From: Hoeflea sp.
GTDB lineage: Bacteria; Pseudomonadota; Alphaproteobacteria; Rhizobiales; Rhizobiaceae
Direction of reading: 5' to 3'
Assembly: GCF_030682515.1 (NCBI RefSeq)
Contig: NZ_JAUXOD010000134.1
Coordinates: 1 to 36,189 of the forward strand
DNA: 36,189 nucleotides
Shown: in pieces, positions 26,746 to 35,611 of the stretch
Numbering within the stretch: the first letter of the stretch is position 1
How the letters are laid out: each line of letters begins with the position of its first letter
Position numbers and translations under genes: made by a program
The notes under the pieces: generated by a model
The model's database searches: none
What the model was told of the DNA's origin: nothing
Seen by the model: the letters and a program-made list of their open reading frames with translations, nothing else

Positions 26746-27980
26746 ACCAGCGACGCCTCAGGGACCGCCTGTGGCCGGCGGGCAAGCGCCCGGCGGCTGA
26801 CAAGGGTCATGATGCCGATCATCACCGCGCAATAGGCGCCCATCGCCACGATCTGGCCGGGATAGGACACGCCCGCATCGATCAGCGCGCCGGTGAGGCC
26901 CGGCCCCACGGCGGTGGCGAAGACCATGATGGCCACGATCAGCGAGCGGATGCCGCCGAGATGCTTCGTGCCGTAGAGTTCCGGCCACAGCGCCCCGAAC
27001 AGGGTCGACGAAAACCCGTAGGAGACGCCCATCAGCGCCATGAAGCCATAGGCCCCCCAGGGCGCTTCGGTGGCCGCGAGTACGAAACAGGACAGCGACA
27101 GCGGCACCAGGAACGAGGGTAGGATCCGGATCGCCGAGAAGCGGTCGATCAGCTGCCCGGCGACCAGCGCGAAGCCGATGGTCATCGCCGACATGATGGC
27201 GAAGGAGGCGGCGAACACGGACGGATCCCAGCCGCGCAGTTCCGACAAGTAGACCTGGTGGAAGAACACCGTGGTGCCGATGAACGGCGGCGCAAGCACG
27301 CCCAGAAGTGCGGCCCAGAACAGAGGATCGCGCACCACCTCGCCGCGCGTCCACTCCCGCGCCACGGGCTGATTGGGATCGACCGCCACCGATTGCGGCC
27401 TGCGCTCGACCTTGAGCAGGCTGTAGATCGCGGGCAGCGCCACCAGCATCAGCACGCCCGCGGCCAGCAGCCAGGAGTCGCGCCAGCCGATGAGCGCCGC
27501 CACGCCGACAAAGGCGATCGGAAACACGGCCTCGCCGACATTGACGCCGATCGCGGTCAGCGACACCGCGCGGCCGCGCTGGGCTGCAAACCAGCGCCCC
27601 ATGGCGGTGAACGCGATGTGGCTGAACATGCCCTGCCCGAACAATCGCAAAAGATAGATTGCCAGCACCAGAGCCAAGAGCGAGGTCGACCAGGACATCA
27701 GGATGCAGGCGATCGCCAGGATGGGGGCCGCAAGCAACACGGTGGCGGCGACGGAGATCCTGTCGATGACCCTGCCGATCAGCGGCAATGACGCGGCGCT
27801 GGCAAGCGTGGCCAGCATGTAGAGCGTGCCGAAGCCGCCATGGCTGAGCCCGTATTCCGCGCGGATATCGCCCGCCGACAGCGCGATGAAATAGGTCTGC
27901 CCGAAGGAGGAGAAAAACGTCAGCAGAAAACCGCCCGCGACCCAGCGGGCGTTGTCGCGCAGGAAATTCAGGATGGGCAT
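26742..27980 (-). CDS. Major facilitator superfamily transporter
   Basis: The 412-residue protein has about twelve transmembrane helices in two groups, with a charged central loop (about 195-225; KVERRPQSVAVDPNQPVAREW). The MFS loop 2-3 motif is present as LPLIGRVIDRISV. It resembles the general MFS group without a drug- or sugar-specific signature, so the substrate is unknown. Its ATG overlaps the nadE stop by one base (TGATG), giving translational coupling; a link to NAD precursor uptake is possible but only positional. It meets the DUF2865 gene stop-to-stop. Confidence 0.9.
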   Translation of the reverse strand: MPILNFLRDNARWVAGGFLLTFFSSFGQTYFIALSAGDIRAEYGLSHGGFGTLYMLATLASAASLPLIGRVIDRISVAATVLLAAPILAIACILMSWSTSLLALVLAIYLLRLFGQGMFSHIAFTAMGRWFAAQRGRAVSLTAIGVNVGEAVFPIAFVGVAALIGWRDSWLLAAGVLMLVALPAIYSLLKVERRPQSVAVDPNQPVAREWTRGEVVRDPLFWAALLGVLAPPFIGTTVFFHQVYLSELRGWDPSVFAASFAIMSAMTIGFALVAGQLIDRFSAIRILPSFLVPLSLSCFVLAATEAPWGAYGFMALMGVSYGFSSTLFGALWPELYGTKHLGGIRSLIVAIMVFATAVGPGLTGALIDAGVSYPGQIVAMGAYCAVMIGIMTLVSRRALARRPQAVPEASLV

Positions 27981-29668
27981 CAGCGATCCCGGAACCTGTT
28001 GGTGATCGGGTAGCGCCGGTCGCGGCCGAAGTTCTTTTTGGTGATCTTGACGCCCGGAGCCGACTGGCGGCGCTTGTATTCGGCGATGTACAAGAGATGC
28101 TCGATGCGGTGCACGGTGGCGATGTCATGGCCACGGGCGATGATCTGGTCGACGCCCATCTCGTGCTCCACCAGGCATTCGAGAATGTCGTCGAGCACCG
28201 GATAGGGCGGCAACGAATCCTGGTCGGTCTGGTTGGGCCTCAGTTCCGCCGAGGGCGCCTTGTCGATGATGGTGTGCGGGATCACCTCGCCCGAGGGACC
28301 GAGCGCTCCGGGCGGCACATTGGTATTGCGCCAGCGCGCCAGCGCATAGACCTGCATCTTGTAGAGGTCCTTGATCGGGTTGAAGCCGCCGTTCATGTCG
28401 CCATAGAGCGTGGCGTAGCCGACGCTCATCTCGCTCTTGTTGCCGGTGGTGACCACCATCGAGCCGAACTTGTTGGAGATCGCCATCAGGATGACGCCGC
28501 GCGCCCTGCTCTGCAGGTTCTCCTCGGTGACGCCCTCCTCGGTGCCCTCGAACATGTCGCCGAGCGCCGAGAGAAAGCCCTGCACCGGCTCCTCGATCGC
28601 CACCGTGTCGTAGCGGCAGCCAAGCGCACGCGCACAGGCTTCGGCGTCGGTGATCGAGCTTTCGGAGGTGTAGCGGTAGGGCAGCATGACGGCGCGCAGC
28701 CGCTCCTCGCCCAGCGCATCGACGGCCAATGCGGCGCAGATGGCCGAATCGATGCCGCCTGAAAGCCCGAGTACCACGTTGCGGAAGCCGTTCTTGTTGA
28801 CGTAGTCCCGAAGCCCCAGCATGCAGGCCCGGTAATCGGCCTCCTCGCGCTCCGGGATCACCGACACCGGCCCGCCGGTTGCGGCCCAGACGCCGTCGTC
28901 GCCGCGCCGGAAGGTGATGACGGAAACCGCCTCCTCGAACTGGCTCATCTGGAAGCCGAGGCTCTTGTCTGCATTGATGGCGAAGCTCGCCCCGTCGAAC
29001 ACCAGCTCGTCCTGGCCGCCCACCTGGTTGGCATAGACCAGCGGCAGGCCGGTTTCGATGACCTGGCGCAGCACCACCTGGTGGCGCACATCGACCTTGC
29101 CGCGATAATAGGGCGAGCCGTTGGGCACGAGCAGGATCTCCGCGCCGCTTTCGGCGAGCGTCTCGCAGACGCCCAGATCGCCCCAGATGTCCTCGCAGAC
29201 CGGCAGCCCGAGCCGGACGCCGCGGACCATGACCGGGCCAGGCATCTCGCCCACATCGAACACCCGCTTCTCGTCGAACTCGCCGTAATTGGGCAGGTCG
29301 ACCTTGTCGCGGCTGGCGATCAGCCGGCCCTCGTCGAGGACCGCCACGGAATTGAAGCGCTTGTGCCCCTCGCTGCGCGGATAGCCGATGATCACCGCAG
29401 GCCCGCCATCGGCGGTGTCGGAGGCGAGCTGCTCGACCGCCTTGCGGCAGGCCTCGAGAAACGCCGGCTTGAGCACCAGGTCCTCGGGCGGGTAACCGGC
29501 GATGAACAGTTCGGTGAACAGCACCAGATCCGCGCCATGGCGGGCGGCGTCGCTGCGCGCCTCGCGGGCCTTGGCGAGATTGCCGGCGATGTCGCCCACG
29601 GTGGGGTTCAATTGCGCAATCGCGATACGCAGGGTCCGGGAGGGCTGGGTGATCGGGGTCTGGGTCAT
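27980..29668 (-). CDS. nadE: Glutamine-dependent NAD+ synthetase
   Basis: NadE completes NAD biosynthesis by amidating deamido-NAD with glutamine-derived ammonia. The 562-residue protein joins an N-terminal nitrilase-type glutaminase (catalytic E53 in TELFIAGYPPEDL, K122 in RDKVDLPNYGEFDE, C158 in VCEDIW) to a C-terminal synthetase with the ATP pyrophosphatase P-loop SGGIDS at 303-308, plus VTTGNKSEMSVGY and the DDILE segment near the end. The ATG at 29668 (MTQTPITQ) is taken as the start; the frame extends 105 bases upstream without homology character. It is followed directly by the MFS transporter. Confidence 0.96.
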   Translation of the reverse strand: MTQTPITQPSRTLRIAIAQLNPTVGDIAGNLAKAREARSDAARHGADLVLFTELFIAGYPPEDLVLKPAFLEACRKAVEQLASDTADGGPAVIIGYPRSEGHKRFNSVAVLDEGRLIASRDKVDLPNYGEFDEKRVFDVGEMPGPVMVRGVRLGLPVCEDIWGDLGVCETLAESGAEILLVPNGSPYYRGKVDVRHQVVLRQVIETGLPLVYANQVGGQDELVFDGASFAINADKSLGFQMSQFEEAVSVITFRRGDDGVWAATGGPVSVIPEREEADYRACMLGLRDYVNKNGFRNVVLGLSGGIDSAICAALAVDALGEERLRAVMLPYRYTSESSITDAEACARALGCRYDTVAIEEPVQGFLSALGDMFEGTEEGVTEENLQSRARGVILMAISNKFGSMVVTTGNKSEMSVGYATLYGDMNGGFNPIKDLYKMQVYALARWRNTNVPPGALGPSGEVIPHTIIDKAPSAELRPNQTDQDSLPPYPVLDDILECLVEHEMGVDQIIARGHDIATVHRIEHLLYIAEYKRRQSAPGVKITKKNFGRDRRYPITNRFRDR

Positions 29669-29767
29669 GAGATTGGTGTTACCCCAAGTCACGGCACTTG
29701 AAAATCGGTGATTTTTGATCCGCTTGTCAAAGCGCGTGACAGGCCGTCCAATGGACAGGCGCCCTTG

Positions 29768-29809
29768 CCTCATCCGGTCCTGCGGGCCCCCTTCTCCCGG
29801 CGGGAGAAG
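29768..29809 (+). repeat. Palindromic intergenic repeat, copy A
   Basis: The element has a CCTCATCCG block followed by CTTCTCCC and CGGGAGAAG, which form a hairpin. The same architecture occurs in the opposite orientation at 30897-30967, so the two flank the dioxygenase gene. It resembles the high-copy mosaic palindromes (RIME type) of rhizobial genomes. Confidence 0.6.
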
Positions 29810-29938
29810 CGAGGTGCTGCGGCAGCGACATCCTCCGCGAGACCGCCGGATCCGCTGGTTGGTTCCCTGGACCGGTTTCCCGGCCCGGTTACACGGCCTG
29901 CAGCGTCAGGGACGAGGACTCCGGCACGGAGAATCGCG

Positions 29939-30769
29939 TCAGGCGGCTTGCGCCGGCGCCGGATCGAAGCGCCACATGCTCATCGCCAGCACGCCGAAAT
30001 CGGCGCTGTCATGCACGAGGCTGGCCCGGCCCGCCGCGCCCGCCGCCCCCATCGCCACATAGAGCGGCAGCAGGTGCTCGTCGGTGGGATGGTTCTTTTG
30101 AGCAAACGGCGCGGTGCGGCGATAGTCGAGCAGCGCCGCGACATCATTGGCGGCGAGCCTTTCGCCCATCCAGGCGGTGAATTCTGCCACCCATGCGGGC
30201 GCGTCGATCTCGCGCTGACCGGTGCGCAGCGCCTTGAAGGCCTCGCCAAGATTGTGGGTGAACGAGCCCGAGCCGATCACCAGCACGCCTTGGGCGCCAA
30301 GCCCGGCGAGCGCCTGGCCGAGGCGGAAATGATGCTCGGGCCCCTTGGCCGGATCGACCGAGACCGAGACGACCGGAATGTCGGCATCAGGATAGATCAG
30401 CTTGAGCGGCACCCAGACGCCGTGGTCGAAGCCGCGGCGGTCGATCGCCTGGGAGACGAACCCCGCCGCGGTGAGATCGGCCGCGATCCGGCGCGCGAGT
30501 TCCGGCTCGCCCGGTGCGGGATACTGCATGGCATAGAGTTCTGGCGCGAAGCCGCCGAAATCATGGATGGTTTCGGGATTGGGATCGGCCGACACCGCGA
30601 CCCCGCCCGAGACCTCGAAATGGGCGCTCGCCACCACGATGGCGCGCGGCCGCGGCAGCTCGCGGGCGAGCTGCCTGAGCCAGTGGGCGGCCTTCGTCTC
30701 GGCGATCGCCGTGTCGGGCGCGCCGTGCGAGAGGAACAAGGCGGGCATGGCGTGAGCTGCATGGGTCAT
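29939..30769 (-). CDS. DODA-type class III extradiol ring-cleavage dioxygenase
   Basis: The 276-residue protein matches the LigB-like DODA/YgiD family, which cleaves catechol-type rings with an extradiol mechanism, using zinc or iron. Conserved residues are H15 (LSHGAP), H50 (SAHFE), H116 (RGFDHGVWVPL), H172 (SGSFTHNLG) and the HPTDEHLLPL motif (H227, H232). Known relatives include plant DOPA dioxygenases and E. coli YgiD; the native substrate here is unknown. ATG 30769 is used (MTHAAHAMP), with a second ATG at 30748 (MPALFLSHG) that could be the true start. It is flanked by palindromic repeats on both sides, so it may have moved as a block. Confidence 0.88.
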   Translation of the reverse strand: MTHAAHAMPALFLSHGAPDTAIAETKAAHWLRQLARELPRPRAIVVASAHFEVSGGVAVSADPNPETIHDFGGFAPELYAMQYPAPGEPELARRIAADLTAAGFVSQAIDRRGFDHGVWVPLKLIYPDADIPVVSVSVDPAKGPEHHFRLGQALAGLGAQGVLVIGSGSFTHNLGEAFKALRTGQREIDAPAWVAEFTAWMGERLAANDVAALLDYRRTAPFAQKNHPTDEHLLPLYVAMGAAGAAGRASLVHDSADFGVLAMSMWRFDPAPAQAA

Positions 30770-30896
30770 CTGAAATCTCCTTGTCCCAAAATAGGCGCGC
30801 GCAACCGTTCACGAAAGATCACCGATTGACCACAAAGCGTTCAGGATTGATGGACGGCGACATGAGAGGGAGAGCCTGCGGAAGGCTGCGCCGAGC

Positions 30897-30967
30897 GCCC
30901 TTCCGTCTCCCGCGCGTGGGAGAAGGTGGATCGCCGCGACAGCGGCAAGACGGATGAGGGCGGGCCT
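30897..30967 (-). repeat. Palindromic intergenic repeat, copy B (inverted)
   Basis: On the minus strand it reads CCTCATCCG, then CCACCTTCTCCC, with the stem TCTCCC/GGGAGA. It is the inverse counterpart of copy A on the other side of the dioxygenase gene, with a longer spacer. The rest of the 30770-31216 gap contains the mosaic repeat at 31024-31160 and no gene. Confidence 0.6.
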
Positions 30968-31023
30968 CAGCAGGTGGTGGGCCGGGATTTTGTCCCCGTT
31001 TTGGGACCTTGGCGCAATGGACC

Positions 31024-31160
31024 GATCTCCCCCCTTGCGGGGGAGATGTCGGCGTAGCCGAGAGAGGGGGGTGCTCCCTCCAAGTAAGCCGGAGCGCGGT
31101 ACAAGCCGAAACACGCCCCCTCTGTCACTTCGTGACATCTCCCCCGCAAGGGGGAGATTC
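31024..31160. repeat. Compound palindromic repeat element
   Basis: Two outer palindromes (ATCTCCCCCCTTGCGGGG type at 31025-31047 and CATCTCCCCCGCAAGGGG type at 31136-31158) are inverted copies of each other and each is itself self-complementary. Between them GAGAGGGGGG (31070s) can face CCCCCTCTG (31117-31125). The whole can fold into a long branched hairpin. Such elements are repeated many times in Hyphomicrobiales genomes. Confidence 0.8.
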
Positions 31161-31216
31161 GCGCATGTGGCACGGTCCGAAATCTCTCTGACTTGATGCA
31201 GCGGGAGAGAGGTCCC

Positions 31217-31639
31217 TCACTTCGCCACCAGCAATCCCGGTGAGCCCCTGTCATACTGCGGCAGTCCGTCGGCGATCTCGTAGAAATCGCCCTTGTCAGC
31301 GCAGAAGATGTGGCTGGCAAGCCTCAGCCCCGAGGGCTGGTCGAAGCTGCCTGCGAGCACCGAGATGTGGGCGTCGTCGCGGTGTTTCCAGAACAGCGCC
31401 GAGCCGCAGGATGCGCAGAAGCCGCGCCGGGCGACCTCGGAGGCCTGGTACCAGGTGATGCTCCCCTCGCCCTCGATCTCCATGCAATCATCGGCCACGT
31501 TGGTGGCGGCATAATAGAGCCCGGTCTGCCGCCGGCACTGCGAGCAGTGGCAGGCGACGACCTCGCGCAAGGGGCCTCGGGTGCGAAAGCGGACCGCGCC
31601 GCAATTGCACCGTCCGGTGCGGATCTGGGTGTCGGACAT
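31217..31639 (-). CDS. GFA-family zinc-binding protein
   Basis: The 140-residue protein belongs to the GFA family, named after glutathione-dependent formaldehyde-activating enzyme and related to CENP-V. The cysteine pattern is complete: C11/C13 (GRCNCGAVRF), C30, C32 and C35 (ACHCSQCRRQTG), and C75/C78 (GFCASCGSALFW), giving two zinc sites. The end DGLPQYDRG is family-typical. Most small members have no proven enzymatic role, so a formaldehyde function should not be assumed. The start at ATG 31639 opens the fold. It lies alone beside the compound repeat. Confidence 0.9.
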   Translation of the reverse strand: MSDTQIRTGRCNCGAVRFRTRGPLREVVACHCSQCRRQTGLYYAATNVADDCMEIEGEGSITWYQASEVARRGFCASCGSALFWKHRDDAHISVLAGSFDQPSGLRLASHIFCADKGDFYEIADGLPQYDRGSPGLLVAK

Positions 31640-31816
31640 GGGGGGCTCCGTGGGCTGATGGGGACGATATAATCACGGGCGCGGGCGGATGTGCCACCGG
31701 CATTTGCGACATGGCGCTGTCGTCTTGCCTTCGCCACCGCTCCGGGCTGGCGCGACAGGCGGCAAGTCAAGGGTTGACCCGGACCGGAGTGCTGCGGCGC
31801 GTCCGGCGCCATCCGC

Positions 31817-31849
31817 ATATATTTATATAATAATTTTCAAATATATATT
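31817..31849. promoter_or_regulatory. AT-only island with inverted repeat upstream of 94-aa gene
   Basis: Thirty-three bases are almost entirely A and T in a GC-rich genome. ATATATTT (31817-31824) and AAATATAT (31839-31846) form an inverted repeat. It lies about 70 bases before the ATG at 31922 and may be its promoter or a binding site for a nucleoid protein. Confidence 0.5.
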
Positions 31850-31921
31850 GCGACCCGGCCCCGGCTGTGAAACGATCCCGGATCGCGCATTCGCGGTGTC
31901 CAGTAAATTGAGGAAATACTT

Positions 31922-32206
31922 ATGGGATATTCCAGCATCTCGACTTGGAACGTGACGGAATGGACCGATGAAATGGAGGCAATAGCGCGGGACAAGTTTG
32001 TCCCGATGATCATGTCTTCAGGCGCCAGCAAGGTTCAAATGGTGCGGACGGGCGATCTGAGTTTCGCGGTCGTGACCGAATACGCCGACGCGCAAGCCGC
32101 GGAAAAGGCCCAGGCCAGGATTGCCGATATCCGCAGCCAGGCCTCCACGGAATTGCCGATGACCCTCGCCGGCGTGTCGGCCGGCGCCGTCTTCGCCAAG
32201 GGCTGA
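31922..32206 (+). CDS. Small 94-aa conserved-looking hypothetical protein
   Basis: The protein (MGYSSISTWNVTEWTDEM at its start) has alternating strands and helices consistent with a compact alpha/beta fold of ferredoxin-like or dimeric alpha-beta barrel (ABM-like) type: VQMVRTGDLSFAVVTEYADAQAAEKAQARIADIR reads as strand-strand-helix. There are no cysteines, membrane segments or signal peptide. GAGG lies 8-9 bases before the ATG, a good ribosome binding site. The gene stands alone among repeats, after an AT-only island. I do not recognise a functional family; a small monooxygenase-like or dimeric binding role would be a guess. Confidence 0.75.
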   Translation: MGYSSISTWNVTEWTDEMEAIARDKFVPMIMSSGASKVQMVRTGDLSFAVVTEYADAQAAEKAQARIADIRSQASTELPMTLAGVSAGAVFAKG

Positions 32207-32346
32207 CAAAGAAGAGGCAAAGCGCCGATTGCCGCGGCACGGGAAACCGGGTCGCGGCTCCTGGCCGGAAGATGCGCTTGGAACCCGGGGCGGCATGCGG
32301 CGGGGAATCTTCGGCGAGGATGCTGCGCGCACCAGACCTGCCGCCG

Positions 32347-32480
32347 GTCATGCCGGACCGCGGTCTGGGATCCAGCAGGCGGGCGTCCGCGAGCCGGGAA
32401 ACTGCCTTGTTCGGCACGTGAAAGAGTCATTCACCGCGCTGACGCGCGGTGGCTGGATGCCGGATCAAGTCCGGCATGAC
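32347..32480. repeat. Inverted repeat pair in the 32.2-32.57 kb gap
   Basis: GTCATGCCGGAC at 32347-32358 is matched by the reverse-complement end GTCCGGCATGAC at 32469-32480. The right copy is itself a palindrome (GCCGGAT, CAA, GTCCGGC), preceded by CTGGAT; the left copy is followed by a diverged CTGGGATCCAG. About 70-80 bases lie between. This is a dispersed repeat seen widely in alphaproteobacteria. No gene is seen in the 361-base gap. Confidence 0.65.
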
Positions 32481-32503
32481 GGCGTGTTGGAGCGGGAGCT
32501 TCA

Positions 32504-32533
32504 AACGCAAAACGCCGGGGTTTCCCCCGGCGT
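32504..32533 (-). terminator. Rho-independent terminator of aroG
   Basis: Arms ACGCCGGGG (32512-32520) and CCCCGGCGT (32525-32533) are perfectly complementary around TTTC. Read on the minus strand the stem is followed by TTTTGCG, and it lies 34 bases after the aroG stop. Confidence 0.88.
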
Positions 32534-32567
32534 GTTTCACCATCCAACAGACTTTATAAGACCGTCC

Positions 32568-33941
32568 CTACCCGTTGACGACCGCCTTGCGCTCGTCGCG
32601 GCCGCCCTTCATGCGTTCGGCGACGAGGAAGGCGAGTTCGATGGCCTGGTCGGCGTTCAAACGCGGGTCGCAATGGGTGTGGTAGCGGTCGCGCAGGTCG
32701 TCGCCGGTCAGGGCACGCGCCCCGCCGGTGCACTCAGTGACGTTCTTGCCGGTCATCTCGATGTGGATCCCGCCCGGATGGGTTCCTTCCGCGCGGTGGA
32801 TCTGGAAGAAGGAATCCACCTCCGACAGGATCCGCTCGAAGGGACGGGTCTTGTAGGAGTTGAGCGTGATCGTGTTGCCGTGCATCGGATCGCACGACCA
32901 CACCACCTTGCGGCCCTCGCGCTCGACGGCGCGGATCAGCCTGGGCAGGTGATCGGCAACCTTGTCGTGGCCGAAGCGGGCGATCAGCGTCATCCGGCCC
33001 GGCTCGTTGGCCGGGTTCAGGATGTCGAGCAGGGTCAGCAACTCGTCGGGATCGATCGACGGGCCGCATTTGAGGCCGATCGGGTTCTTGATGCCGCGGC
33101 AGAACTCGACATGGGCATGGTCGGTCTGGCGCGTTCGGTCGCCGATCCAGATCATGTGGCCCGACGTCGCGTAGAAATCGCCCGAGGTGGAATCCACCCG
33201 CGTCATCGCCTCTTCATAGCCAAGCAGCAGCGCCTCGTGGCTGGTGAAGAAATCGGTCTCGCGCAGATTGGCGTGGTTGTCGGCGGTGATGCCGATCGCC
33301 TTCATGAAATCCATGGTCTCGGAAATCCGGTCGGCGAGCTTGCGGTAGCGCTCGGCCTGGGGAGAATCCTTGACGAAGCCCAGCATCCACTGGTGCACAT
33401 TGTCGAGATTGGCGTAGCCGCCCTGGGCAAATGCACGCAACAGGTTGAGCGTCGCCGCCGACTGCCGGTAGGCCATGATCTGGCGTTCCGGGTTGGGGAT
33501 GCGGTCGGCCTCGTTGAACTCGATGCCGTTGATGATGTCGCCACGGTAGCTCGGAAGCTCGACGTCGCCCTGCTTCTCGATATTGGACGAGCGAGGCTTG
33601 GCGAACTGGCCGGCAATGCGGCCGATCTTGACCACCGGCTGCTGTGCGCCGAAGGTCAGCACCACCGCCATCTGCAGGAACACGCGGAAGAAATCGCGGA
33701 TATTGTCGGCCTCGTGCTCGGCGAAGCTCTCGGCGCAATCACCACCCTGAAGCAGAAAGCCCCTGCCTTCGGCCACGCCAGCAAGCGCTGACTTGAGCCG
33801 GCGGGCCTCACCCGCAAAAACCAGCGGCGGAAACTTGGCGAGCCGCGCCTCGGTCGCCTTCAGCGCCTCGGCGTCGGGAAAGTCCGGCACCTGCTGGATC
33901 GGCTTGTTGCGCCAGCTTGTTGGGGTCCAGTTCTGTGGCAT
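32568..33941 (-). CDS. aroG: Class II 3-deoxy-7-phosphoheptulonate (DAHP) synthase
   Basis: This enzyme condenses phosphoenolpyruvate and erythrose-4-phosphate, the first step of the shikimate pathway. The 457-residue protein is the class II (plant-like) form: [19 protein letters not shown] at the N-terminus, the metal ligand C69 in [28 protein letters not shown], the KCGPSIDP and [10 protein letters not shown] segments, and the C-terminal [20 protein letters not shown] and [18 protein letters not shown]-like region ([11 protein letters not shown]). ATG 33941 is chosen as the start of this conserved N-terminus; a longer frame reaches 34010. It is monocistronic, with a terminator, and divergent from the aldehyde dehydrogenase gene. 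Confidence 0.96.
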   Translation of the reverse strand: MPQNWTPTSWRNKPIQQVPDFPDAEALKATEARLAKFPPLVFAGEARRLKSALAGVAEGRGFLLQGGDCAESFAEHEADNIRDFFRVFLQMAVVLTFGAQQPVVKIGRIAGQFAKPRSSNIEKQGDVELPSYRGDIINGIEFNEADRIPNPERQIMAYRQSAATLNLLRAFAQGGYANLDNVHQWMLGFVKDSPQAERYRKLADRISETMDFMKAIGITADNHANLRETDFFTSHEALLLGYEEAMTRVDSTSGDFYATSGHMIWIGDRTRQTDHAHVEFCRGIKNPIGLKCGPSIDPDELLTLLDILNPANEPGRMTLIARFGHDKVADHLPRLIRAVEREGRKVVWSCDPMHGNTITLNSYKTRPFERILSEVDSFFQIHRAEGTHPGGIHIEMTGKNVTECTGGARALTGDDLRDRYHTHCDPRLNADQAIELAFLVAERMKGGRDERKAVVNG

Positions 33942-34076
33942 GTCGTTCACCGTGTTGGACGGGTGTTCTACCCGCGGATCTGTCAATTTGGAGGCGCTTA
34001 TAGCGATCATTTCGCCCCCTGCAAACCCGGCAATGCGAATCAGCCTGTTCCAGGGGCTGTGAAACCGGTGTCCTTA

Positions 34077-34106
34077 TTGCGGCAGGCGGCGCGCTTTTGC
34101 CATATA
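34077..34106 (+). promoter_or_regulatory. Putative sigma-70 promoter of aldehyde dehydrogenase gene
   Basis: TTGCGG at 34077-34082 and CATATA at 34101-34106, spaced 18 bases, lie 48 bases before the ATG. This is a reasonable but unproven match to the rhizobial consensus. Confidence 0.3.
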
Positions 34107-34153
34107 TGGGCTGTAGGGCCTGATTGCCACTCCCCGAAATCCGGACTTTTCCC

Positions 34154-35524
34154 ATGACCCAGACCTCCGACATCCTCACCGACCTGCGCGCGACCTTTGC
34201 CCGGCACACAACGCGCCCGGAGGCCTGGCGGCGGGCGCAGCTGCACCGGCTCAAGGCGATGATCGAGGAAAACGAGGGCGCCATTCTCGACGCGCTGCAT
34301 GCCGATCTCGGCAAGTCCGCCTTCGAAGGCCGGCTGACCGAGACCGGCACGGTGCTCGCCGAAATCAACCATGCCCTCAAGCACCTCAAGGGCTGGATGC
34401 GGCCCACCTCCGTGTGGACGCCGATCACCAACCAGCCCGGCCGCTCGATGATCAAGCCCGAGCCGCTCGGCGTGGTGCTGGTCATCGCGCCGTGGAACTA
34501 CCCGTTCAACCTTCTGGCAACCCCGCTGATCGGGGCGATCGCCGCGGGCAATTGCGCGGTGCTGAAGCCCTCCGAGATTTCCGCCCACACCTCGCGCGTC
34601 ATCGCCCGGCTGATCCCGGACTATCTCGACCCTCAGGCGTTCCGGGTGGTGGAAGGCGCCGCCGAGACGGCCAAGGAACTGCTCGACGAACGCTTCGACC
34701 ACATCTTCTTTACGGGTGGCGAGACGGTCGGCCGCATCGTCATGACGGCTGCAGCCAAGAACCTGACGCCGGTGACGCTGGAGCTTGGCGGCAAGAGCCC
34801 GGCCATCGTCGAGGCCGATTGCGATCTCGGCATCGCCGCGCGGCGGCTGGCCTGGGGCAAGTTTTTGAATGCCGGCCAGACCTGCATCGCCCCCGACTAT
34901 GTGCTGGTTGAGGAAAAGGCGGCGGACGGGCTTGTCGCGGGCCTCAGGACGGCGATCACCGAGTTTTTCGGCGCGGACCCGAAATTGAGCCCGGACTATC
35001 CGCGGCTGGTGAGCGACAGGCACTTCGCCCGCGTACGCGACCTGATCTCTGGCGGCACGGTCGCCGTGGGCGGAGAGAGCGATGCGGCGACGCGCTACAT
35101 CGCGCCCACGGTGATGACCGGGGTCGACCTGGAGGCGCCGGTGATGCGCGAGGAGATCTTCGGCCCGGTGCTGCCGATCGTCACCTACCGGACGATCGAG
35201 GAGGCGATCGCCTTCGTCACCGCGCGGCCCAAGCCCCTGGCGCTCTACCTGTTTTCCAACACGAAGGAGGTGCGCGACAGGGTTCTGGAGGAAACCAGTT
35301 CGGGCGGCGTCTGCATCAATGACGTGGTCATGCACCTGGCCGTCCCCGACCTGCCCTTCGGCGGCGTCGGCATCAGCGGCATGGGCGCCTATCACGGCCG
35401 CGCCTCCTTCGACACCTTCAGCCACAGGAAGAGCGTGCTGGTGAAATCCGAATGGTTCGACCTTCCGCTGCGCTACGCGCCGTTCACCGCCACCAAGATG
35501 AAATGGCTCAGGCGGCTGATGTGA
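34154..35524 (+). CDS. Aldehyde dehydrogenase, class 3-like
   Basis: The 456-residue protein is an NAD(P)-dependent aldehyde dehydrogenase of the short class 3 (fatty/coniferyl aldehyde) type. It has N115 in IAPWNYPFNL, K138 in VLKPSE, FTGGETVG for cofactor binding, the general base E210 in LELGGKSP and the catalytic C244 in NAGQTCIAPDY, followed by EEIFGPVLP and the PFGGVGISGMGAYHG end. The C-terminal tail is basic and hydrophobic (LPLRYAPFTATKMKWLRRLM), as in members that associate with membranes. The start at ATG 34154 begins the fold. It stands upstream of trxC by 87 bases; the substrate is not evident from context. Confidence 0.94.
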   Translation: MTQTSDILTDLRATFARHTTRPEAWRRAQLHRLKAMIEENEGAILDALHADLGKSAFEGRLTETGTVLAEINHALKHLKGWMRPTSVWTPITNQPGRSMIKPEPLGVVLVIAPWNYPFNLLATPLIGAIAAGNCAVLKPSEISAHTSRVIARLIPDYLDPQAFRVVEGAAETAKELLDERFDHIFFTGGETVGRIVMTAAAKNLTPVTLELGGKSPAIVEADCDLGIAARRLAWGKFLNAGQTCIAPDYVLVEEKAADGLVAGLRTAITEFFGADPKLSPDYPRLVSDRHFARVRDLISGGTVAVGGESDAATRYIAPTVMTGVDLEAPVMREEIFGPVLPIVTYRTIEEAIAFVTARPKPLALYLFSNTKEVRDRVLEETSSGGVCINDVVMHLAVPDLPFGGVGISGMGAYHGRASFDTFSHRKSVLVKSEWFDLPLRYAPFTATKMKWLRRLM

Positions 35525-35611
35525 GGCACGCGCGGGTCTCGCGAGCCTTGACGCCTGTCAACGCCGACGGAGCCGTGTGCGCTAGGATGTGACAAACCCA
35601 GCGAGATGATC

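Noticed and set aside
31024-31160. CRISPR-like array
   Set aside because: The repeats are only two nested palindromes in inverted orientation, without regular direct repeats and spacers.
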